A DNA stretch of 64,000 bases. It comes from Ruegeria_C sp040830705 (GTDB taxonomy: Bacteria > Pseudomonadota > Alphaproteobacteria > Rhodobacterales > Rhodobacteraceae). Positions 58,432-64,000 of the stretch are shown here, one piece after another. The notes under the pieces are model-generated. The model was not told where the DNA came from. It was given only the letters and a program-made list of their open reading frames with translations, and ran no database searches. How positions within the stretch are numbered: the first letter of the stretch is position 1; each line of letters opens with the position of its first letter. Both the position numbers and the translations under genes were made by a program. The stretch covers positions 153,362-217,361 of the forward strand of contig JBFOME010000016.1 in the NCBI GenBank assembly GCA_040830705.1. Direction: 5' to 3'.

Positions 58432-60363
58432 TTACTGGTTGCCTTCGGAGGGCGCGACAAGCGATGCCGTAACAATGTCTCCTAACGTACGCACCACGCA
58501 GGTTCCCGAATGCGGTGCTCGCGACAGAACCGACGGCCGCATCCGGCTCAGCGCTCCGGGCGATTTTTGCATCTCTTGGGCAATTGCGAAGGACCGCAGG
58601 AAATCTGCATAGGGATCGCTGCCATTGTAGCGTGGTTTGTAGTGCAGACGACCCTCGCGTATGCCTTCCTCGTAGATTGTTTCGTCTTCCTTGATCGTTG
58701 CAACGACGCGATTCTCATCCAACTTTTCAGGATCAATAGCGGTGGGATCTTGCGCCAAGAGGACAAAATCCGCGAGTTTTCCAACCTCGATCGAGCCTTT
58801 TTGGTCTTCCTCGAAATGCTGCCAGGCTGGCCATATGGTCAAAGCCTTCAGGGCGGTCATGACGTCAACGCGTTGGTGTGGCCCAAGAATGTCCCCTGAG
58901 CGGGTCCTGCGTGTAACGGTCGCATCAAGGATGCGCATGCTGTCCGGAAACGCCACCGGAGCATCATGGTGCGATCCGAACATCATGTCTCGTTGAACGA
59001 GCCAGCCTGTGGGTGAAATGTTGTCCGCGTTGATCGGTCCGACAGTGTGATCTCGATGCCAATCACCCCAATAAAAGGTGTGCATCGGAAAAAGAGACGG
59101 AAACACGCCGAGGCGTTTGTAGGCATCTACCTGATCTTCACGCATGAACTGACCATGGATGAGCACCGGGCGATTTCCCGGGTCGCCGTATTTGGCTTGG
59201 GCAACCTCCAGCGCTGCGATCAGCATATCCGAGGCGCCTTCGCCATTGGCATGCGTGATAATCTGGAAGCCGTTCTCGTAGCACCAGTTCGCCGCTTCCT
59301 GCACTTGTTCCATCGTTACGGCGGCATAGCCAGCGTAGCCCGCCGGGTAGTCACCCACCGGATCGTAATAGGGTCGATCCCGAAGCGCTGTGAAGCCTTG
59401 CGGCGACCCATCGATGGTCAATTTGCAACCGCCAACGCGGATACCGTCTGTATATTCGATGGAGGTGTTCTCGGCGATGTAGTCTTGCGCTTCCAAAACG
59501 TCTGGGAACGCTACGACATCGATCGGGATTTTGCCTTCGGCGGCAACGGCTTTGAGGGCTTCGACTACCTCTGCAGAAGAACGCCCGTCTTGGGCAGTCG
59601 TGTAGCCAAAACTTGCCCAGAGTTTCGCCCCGGCCTCTGCAAATGCCAACAGGGCTTCCGGGCCAAGTTGACCCAGAATTGGGACAAGCGCGCCGAAGAA
59701 CGCATATTCCTCAAGAACCCCATTTGGTTCACCATTTGCGAGCCGTTGTATGATGCCACCCGCAGGATCGGGAGTGGATGCGTCAAAGCCCACAAGTTCA
59801 AGCGCCTTGGAGTTGGCAACCCCAAGGTGCCCGGATTGATGCACAATGATAATTGGCAGGTCAGTCGACACCGCATCCAAGTCCTCGCGGGTTGGATGCC
59901 GCAGCTCGGCGAGTTGAGCGTTATCGTAGCCAAACCCGATGACGACACCTGCGCGTGCGACTATTTCGGCATTTTCTTCTACCCATCGGCGCAACGTGTC
60001 CTGAAGACTTGTTATGTCCGTGACCTGGCCGTCAGGCGGGGCCAGTAAATTGGCTGACAGCGCTTGCAATCCGCCAAACACAACGTGCCCATGACTGTCT
60101 ATAAATCCCGGAAGCATCGCCCGGCCATCCAAGTCGAACAGTTCGGTAGTATCTCCCTGATTGCCCAAGACTTCTGTAAGGTCACCTAGCGCCAGGATAC
60201 GTCCGTCCTTAACAGCTACGGCCTCGACAGTCGGCTGTTCATCGTTAATCGTCAGGATTGGTCCGCCCGTATAGATGGTGTCGGCAATGTCTTGTGCGGT
60301 CGAAGGACCTGTGATGGTCATGATGGCCGCGGCAACTACCGATCCAAATAGCCTAATACACAT
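58432..60363 (-). CDS. Exported YtcJ-like amidohydrolase
   Basis: A 643-residue amidohydrolase of the YtcJ/NfdA group (N-substituted formamide deformylase type). A signal peptide starts it (FGSVVAAAIMTITGPSTAQD, about 6-25), so it is periplasmic. Metal HxH is in LPGFIDSHGHVVFGGLQ (about 85-101), the carboxylated-Lys/His region is ADNISPTGWLVQRDMMFGSH, and the C-terminal PEKLDENRVVATIKEDETIY is typical. The end after about 600 is unusual: it continues past the family end to SLVAPSEGNQ. It probably hydrolyses an amide or ester; the substrate is unknown. AGGA lies eight bases before ATG at 60363. Confidence 0.85.
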   Translation of the reverse strand: MCIRLFGSVVAAAIMTITGPSTAQDIADTIYTGGPILTINDEQPTVEAVAVKDGRILALGDLTEVLGNQGDTTELFDLDGRAMLPGFIDSHGHVVFGGLQALSANLLAPPDGQVTDITSLQDTLRRWVEENAEIVARAGVVIGFGYDNAQLAELRHPTREDLDAVSTDLPIIIVHQSGHLGVANSKALELVGFDASTPDPAGGIIQRLANGEPNGVLEEYAFFGALVPILGQLGPEALLAFAEAGAKLWASFGYTTAQDGRSSAEVVEALKAVAAEGKIPIDVVAFPDVLEAQDYIAENTSIEYTDGIRVGGCKLTIDGSPQGFTALRDRPYYDPVGDYPAGYAGYAAVTMEQVQEAANWCYENGFQIITHANGEGASDMLIAALEVAQAKYGDPGNRPVLIHGQFMREDQVDAYKRLGVFPSLFPMHTFYWGDWHRDHTVGPINADNISPTGWLVQRDMMFGSHHDAPVAFPDSMRILDATVTRRTRSGDILGPHQRVDVMTALKALTIWPAWQHFEEDQKGSIEVGKLADFVLLAQDPTAIDPEKLDENRVVATIKEDETIYEEGIREGRLHYKPRYNGSDPYADFLRSFAIAQEMQKSPGALSRMRPSVLSRAPHSGTCVVRTLGDIVTASLVAPSEGNQ

Positions 60364-61009
60364 CTGTCCGTTCCTACAATCTGCATCGAAGTAAACTCAG
60401 AAACTCGCCGCATGACCTAGCCGGTAGGTGTCCTTCCCCAGGCCTCAAAGCAATCAGCCACGTGGTAGCTTTGTTCTACCATCAGATACCTTCAACGCGA
60501 AAAGAAATTGTTTTCTTCAAGCACCGTGTCGCGCCACCGATTAGTCGATCCACAACTGCATGAAATTTGCCGACGACGCTCGGCCAGACGCTATGGCGGA
60601 CAGATCATCGCTGCCCATCCCCGAGGCAGGTTTGCGGGCGCAATCGCGTCCGACCTAACACGACCCGCAAGATCAGGTGGCTATTTTCGGAGAGCTCCTT
60701 GATCTGCTCAATGGGCTAATCCTCGCTCTTTCGTAGAACTACATATTTGATCGACGCACTCGACGGCCCAAAAGCCTCATAAGAAAGGCACGCAAGATCC
60801 TGTTGGCGCCGTACTTTATGCACTCGCAAAACTTTGTTTTTAAACCGAATTAACCCAAATCTGCCGTACAGCGACCGCCATCATTGCCGCAATGGCCCGT
60901 CAGATCGGCCATTCGCTGCGATGCAAAATCTAGAGCCGTTCGAACTAACAGTCTGCAGACTTAGCGGACGTTGGAGTGACGATCCGGGTTAATTCAAAAA
61001 CGGCCGTCT
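60364..61009. other. Gene-poor stretch
   Basis: About 646 bases without a convincing gene. Open frames are short and without ribosome sites. A sampled line looks AT-richer than the neighbouring genes. GCCGTTCGAAC occurs near 60936. I see no repeat, tRNA or terminator. Confidence 0.5.
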
Positions 61010-61405
61010 TCACTCTCCTGTGACCTGCCGTTCGTAGTCAGCAGCATCATACCAGCCAAGCGATCGGGTTACCCTTAGATTGCCGTCGAGGTCCCATTCT
61101 TCCCAACCCGAGAAACTTACATGATTCCCGGTCTCCTTGTGGTGACCTTCGAAGGTCCAAGCATAAACCATATGGTGGTCCGCGACCAGAACCGTGTCGA
61201 GTTTTAGGACAAGGTCCGGAAAATCGGCCATAAAGCCTGCCGCCATTTTTGCGATTTCAGCTTGGCTTGTCATAGGGTCGCCACCATTCATTCCCATGGT
61301 AGTAACTTTCGCGTAGCGATTGGCGACATCCTGCGGGTTGCGACCAGTCCAAGCATCGCAATGCGATTGCGCCAACTGTCGGGCGGTCTGCAGATCAGGT
61401 GTCAT
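61010..61405 (-). CDS. SnoaL/NTF2-like protein
   Basis: A 131-residue cytosolic protein with an NTF2/SnoaL-like alpha+beta barrel fold. Typical pattern: ARQLAQSHCDAWTGRNPQDV (N-terminal helices), MAAGFMADFPDLVLKLDTVL, then the sheet VAWTF-like YAWTFEGHHKETGNHVSFSG and WEEWDLDGNLRVTRSLGWYD. Such proteins are hydratases, cyclases, isomerases or binding proteins; the pocket here shows no clear catalytic Asp-His pair, so activity is open. It lies in the accessory cluster with the imine-reductase-like and amidohydrolase genes. Confidence 0.8.
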   Translation of the reverse strand: MTPDLQTARQLAQSHCDAWTGRNPQDVANRYAKVTTMGMNGGDPMTSQAEIAKMAAGFMADFPDLVLKLDTVLVADHHMVYAWTFEGHHKETGNHVSFSGWEEWDLDGNLRVTRSLGWYDAADYERQVTGE

Positions 61406-61443
61406 GAATTCCCTCGGTAAGAATGAAATTTGGCGCTGCCATA

Positions 61444-61635
61444 CTAGCGGAGCGGAGTGTCTTCAATCAAGTCAGCTACTCGGACGCTGATGCCCAAGTA
61501 TTCGCTGCACTGCCAGCGAATGTATGCCTTACTTTCTGCAATGCAGCCTGAAGTTTCGACATTCATTTTGCTGCAGCTGCTAAAATTTGAGATACACAAC
61601 TTCTGCAATGGTCCGTTAGAGACTGCTTGCATCAT
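61444..61635 (-). CDS. Possible 63-residue coupled ORF
   Basis: A frame of 63 codons whose ATG overlaps the stop of the imine-reductase-like gene by four bases (ATGA), a layout often used for translational coupling. It starts MMQAVSNGPLQKLCISNFSS and has several cysteines but no signal peptide or membrane helix. I recognise no family, and the composition is only weakly coding-like. It may be chance; the overlap is the only support. Confidence 0.25.
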   Translation of the reverse strand: MMQAVSNGPLQKLCISNFSSCSKMNVETSGCIAESKAYIRWQCSEYLGISVRVADLIEDTPLR

Positions 61636-62492
61636 GTACCCGCCATATGCTGGACCAGCGAGGTCAGTTGCCTGTCGCCATGACCTTCAGTCCAAGCTGC
61701 TCTTGTGCGGTCATGCATCAACCGGATGAAATCAGACGGAGCATTTGCAGCATTGAAGGTCTTCAGCGCATCCTCTTGCGCCAATGCATAGACTTTCAAC
61801 GAGGCTTCGGCATTCTCGTAATCTTCGGTTGGAACAGTTCTGGCAAAGAGATCATAGTAGTCATTGACCAATTTGATCGTGGCAGGGAGTTGGTCCACAT
61901 AAACCTGCATAGGAATGCCCGCTTTCTGGCAGACAAGTGCACCGTATATCATTCCGAACATGAACCCTTGCCGAACTGTGAAGAGGCCGGCGAAGAGTGC
62001 AGCAAGCGCCGCTGGTTTCTCGCCAACGTGGGCGGACTTTCTACCTAATTCTCTTATGATGCCGCCATAACGGTCCCAGGTTCCGGCACTGCCGACCGTC
62101 AGGATCGTGGTTTCGTCACCACCAATACCGGAAGGGTAGGAATTGATCATACCCAGCATGTAGTCGGCCTTTTGTCTCTCCAGGATGGAAAGCAGTCTAT
62201 CGGCATCCGAGGTATCGCCCGTGCTCATGTCGCAGATGGTCTTACCCCTTAGGGAAACACTTAGACCTTTGACCAGTTCAACCGTTTCCTTGTGGCCTTT
62301 TATGCAGATGATAACAAATTCAGACGCTGCAACGGCATCGTCCGCTGAGGAGCAGATCGTGGCACCAGCTTCAGCGAAGACTTCTGTCTTTTCCGGCGTG
62401 CGGTTCCAAACGCTGACATCGTGGCCTGCCTTGAGCAGGCATTGCGCCAGCGCTGACCCCATGTTGCCCAGTCCCAATACAGCAAGATTCAT
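61632..62492 (-). CDS. Imine-reductase-like NAD(P)-dependent oxidoreductase
   Basis: A 286-residue beta-hydroxyacid-dehydrogenase-fold enzyme. The Rossmann motif is MNLAVLGLGNMGSALAQCLL (1-20, GxGxxG), then NRTPEKTEVFAEAGA, a typical NADPH-site Arg. MINSYPSGIGGDETTILTVG (about 133-152) and a mostly helical C-terminus (AALFAGLFTVRQGFMFGMIY) match imine reductases rather than 3-hydroxyisobutyrate dehydrogenases, which keep a catalytic Lys in the GxxG-xxK motif; that Lys is not seen here. It probably reduces imines or related ketones. ATG at 62492 fits the family start. Divergent from the LysR gene. Confidence 0.75.
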   Translation of the reverse strand: MNLAVLGLGNMGSALAQCLLKAGHDVSVWNRTPEKTEVFAEAGATICSSADDAVAASEFVIICIKGHKETVELVKGLSVSLRGKTICDMSTGDTSDADRLLSILERQKADYMLGMINSYPSGIGGDETTILTVGSAGTWDRYGGIIRELGRKSAHVGEKPAALAALFAGLFTVRQGFMFGMIYGALVCQKAGIPMQVYVDQLPATIKLVNDYYDLFARTVPTEDYENAEASLKVYALAQEDALKTFNAANAPSDFIRLMHDRTRAAWTEGHGDRQLTSLVQHMAGT

Positions 62493-62581
62493 GAAGTTAG
62501 CCGCCCGTGTCCGCAAATGAATTCCTGCACTAGCATGCGCCTGCATCGGGAGATCACCTAGTTGTTAATTTTTCTATATTA

Positions 62582-62594
62582 TTAGATGATCTAA
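62582..62594. promoter_or_regulatory. T-N11-A dyad (LysR box)
   Basis: TTAGATGATCTAA is a perfect 13-base palindrome and fits T-N11-A exactly. It lies four bases before the LysR start at 62598 and in the region shared with the divergent oxidoreductase gene. Autoregulation and control of the oxidoreductase are likely but inferred. Confidence 0.6.
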
Positions 62595-62597
62595 CTT

Positions 62598-63515
62598 ATG
62601 AATTGGCGCACACTTCCCTCATTGACATCACTCAGAGCCTTCACCGCCGCTGCCGAGTTTCGAAATCTGACCCGGGCAGCAGAGGCACTGAACGTAACCC
62701 ATTCCGCAGTCAGCCAGCAAATTCGCGGCCTCGAAAAACGTCTCGGCACTCGGCTTATCACACGTACCCGGCACGGCATTTCTCTTACATCGCAAGGCGA
62801 GTTCCTGTCGGCTTGTTTGCTTGAAGCCTTCGCTGAAATAGCCAACGTGACTGAGAGCGTGTCACGTGCAGGGGCGGTTCGACCTCTGGTGGTCAGCGCG
62901 ACTCCAATGTTTTCAAGCGCGTTCCTCATGCCGCGTTTGTCGATGTTCATTGACGAATTCCCCAACATCGAATTGAGGATCGATTCAACGATCCAGGCAG
63001 TCGACCTCAAGCCGGGAGGAATTGATATGGCCATCCGATACGGAACAGGTCGCTGGCCAGGGCTTGTCTCGCAGATGCTGCTACCCGGCTGTCTGACGGT
63101 CGTCGCGTCCCGCGAACTGATTGGAAACCGGGTGCTCTCAGAACCTGCAGAACTGCTTGAATTCACTCTTCTTCAGGAACAAGCGTCGATCGAATTTGAT
63201 CTGTGGCTGGAGAAGGTCGGGATCCCGCCGGAAGCGGACCGAAGAGTGGTCCGCATGCCGGGAAACATGCTGCTGGATGGCATCCGCCGAGGTGACGGTA
63301 TCGGAGCGACGGTACCGGCCTTTATCTCTGACGAGTTGAAGTCAGGACAACTCGTGGCGCTGTTTGATGATCCAATACCGCAGATTGGCTATTACTTAGT
63401 CACACTGCCTGGTCCGGTACGTCCAGCGGCAAAACTGTTCATGCAGTGGATTTCAAAATCAATCACTGAATATGAGAAAAGCCTGTCCCGATGGACGCCC
63501 ACTCAATTGCTGTAG
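62598..63515 (+). CDS. LysR regulator, GcvA-like
   Basis: A 305-residue LysR regulator. The helix-turn-helix is TSLRAFTAAAEFRNLTRAAE then ALNVTHSAVSQQIRGLEKRL (residues 10-49), the GcvA-like version with THSAVSQQIRGLE. The effector domain (about 90-295) begins LVVSATPMFSSAFLMPRL and includes GGIDMAIRYGTGRWPGL. It is divergent from the imine-reductase-like gene, with a 13-base dyad between them. The 3' end overlaps the broken ABM-like gene on the other strand by 13 bases. Confidence 0.92.
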   Translation: MNWRTLPSLTSLRAFTAAAEFRNLTRAAEALNVTHSAVSQQIRGLEKRLGTRLITRTRHGISLTSQGEFLSACLLEAFAEIANVTESVSRAGAVRPLVVSATPMFSSAFLMPRLSMFIDEFPNIELRIDSTIQAVDLKPGGIDMAIRYGTGRWPGLVSQMLLPGCLTVVASRELIGNRVLSEPAELLEFTLLQEQASIEFDLWLEKVGIPPEADRRVVRMPGNMLLDGIRRGDGIGATVPAFISDELKSGQLVALFDDPIPQIGYYLVTLPGPVRPAAKLFMQWISKSITEYEKSLSRWTPTQLL

Positions 63516-63832
63516 GCATTCCATCCCGAACCCACATAGATATGTCGTATCGAGCACGTTTCGATAAGGTCCTCGTAGCCTTCCGGCAAGTAGGACTCCT
63601 GCCAGTCTTCTCCAAAGTGCCGTTTCACAGCATCCAGATCGTCCCAGATGGACACGAACATCGCCATGTTTTAGCCGCCTTGTAGGCACTGGCCGAAGAA
63701 GTATCCGCGATCGCCAGGATGCCCTTCGACGACTTTTGAAGAGGTAGTGGCGAAGTTTTCAAGAAGTTCCTCGATATGGCCATCTTTGACCTGAACTTCG
63801 AATATTCTCAGGACTGGTCCGCTGCTTGTCAT
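63503..63832 (-). pseudogene. ABM-domain protein broken by an in-frame TAA
   Basis: The frame starts MTSSGPVLRIFEVQVKDGHI with an AGGAGG site before the ATG and encodes 53 residues to a TAA at 63671-63673. The same frame then continues NMAMFVSIWDDLDAVKRHFG and EDWQESYLPEGYEDLIETCS to a stop at 63503-63505, giving 109 residues in total if the stop is ignored. The whole matches an antibiotic biosynthesis monooxygenase (ABM) domain. A single-codon nonsense mutation is the simplest explanation. Convergent with the LysR gene, overlapping by 13 bases. Confidence 0.8.
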
Positions 63833-63841
63833 TCTAGCCTC

Positions 63842-64000
63842 CTAGTGTAACGCCGTGGATATCCCTTTGTCTTTCAAAGCGTCTCGGAACCAGTCGGCAT
63901 CGTAACCTCGATCAGCAATCATCCAATCTGCGGCTGGCAAGCTGCTCAGAAGTGCCTTGGCGCCCGTGTAGTCTCTGATCTGACCGGCAGTCATGAAGAA
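63842..64000 (-). mobile_element. Truncated IS5-type transposase, partial
   Basis: The frame is open to the right edge and encodes FFMTAGQIRDYTGAKALLSS, then LPAADWMIADRGYDADWFRD and ALKDKGISTALH before TAG at 63842-63844. IADRGYDADWFRDALKDKGI is the conserved second-Asp region of IS5-family DDE transposases (the Asp in ADRGYDAD). The normal continuation after KGI is missing: the frame ends at STALH, so the gene is truncated at its 3' part and is probably an inactive remnant. Its stop lies ten bases before the ABM start, whose ribosome site lies within the junction. Confidence 0.8.

Noticed and set aside
1..64000. CRISPR array or restriction-modification and toxin-antitoxin systems
   Set aside because: No regularly spaced repeats and no Cas, methylase or toxin motifs were seen in any frame I examined.

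Overview
The window looks like chromosomal DNA from an alphaproteobacterium of the Rhodobacterales, most likely a Roseobacter-clade (Ruegeria/Phaeobacter-like) organism. The basis is GC-rich coding bias, alphaproteobacterial families (DUF1127, DUF2927, Excalibur lipoprotein, HisN-type histidinol phosphatase, GatCA) and protein sequences that read like roseobacter homologues. No database search was possible, so the genus is an inference.

From 1 to 27.3 kb the content is mainly housekeeping. It holds an SLC13-type transporter (cut by the left edge), an APH-type kinase, a YmdB phosphoesterase, folate cyclo-ligase overlapping the magnesium channel mgtE, a convergent pair of purine deaminases (guanine and probable 8-oxoguanine), hisN, regulators, a Bax-inhibitor-1 membrane protein, ribosomal protein L33 with its own promoter and terminator, small envelope lipoproteins, the RNase P RNA gene with a clear promoter, gatCA, a CREST-type ceramidase homologue, an MFS pump, tadA and an RluB-type pseudouridine synthase.

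From 27.4 to 34.0 kb is a tight same-strand run: a 29-residue membrane microprotein, XpaC, TelA, a DUF2927 lipoprotein, an SPFH/GYF protein, a phosphatase-like protein, a double zinc-ribbon membrane protein and a nitroreductase, followed by dtd. Together they resemble a membrane-stress module related to the Bacillus TelA/XpaC and YdjG/YdjI systems, but with no PspA. This is the best candidate for an under-described system.

From 34.9 to 47.5 kb lie a four-gene peptide ABC importer with a fused double ATPase, an O-methyltransferase, a thioredoxin-like protein, a phosphodiesterase, four tandem hairpins between convergent genes, an esterase/acyl-CoA synthetase pair and an MsbA-like exporter.

From 47.5 kb the DNA is patchier, with long gaps and parts that look poorer in GC. 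It holds tRNA-Gly(TCC), a tRNA-like T-arm fragment, an LHPP-like phosphatase, a Ser/Thr kinase with a long C-terminal region, and a three-gene overlapping operon (transglutaminase-DUF2126, ATP-grasp/alpha-E, transglutaminase) of the predicted peptide-ligase type. Beyond it are an exported YtcJ-type amidohydrolase, an NTF2-like protein, an imine-reductase-like enzyme divergent from a LysR regulator, an antibiotic-biosynthesis-monooxygenase-like gene broken by an in-frame stop, and a truncated IS5-type transposase at the right edge. These last 16 kb look accessory; the rest looks like core chromosome.
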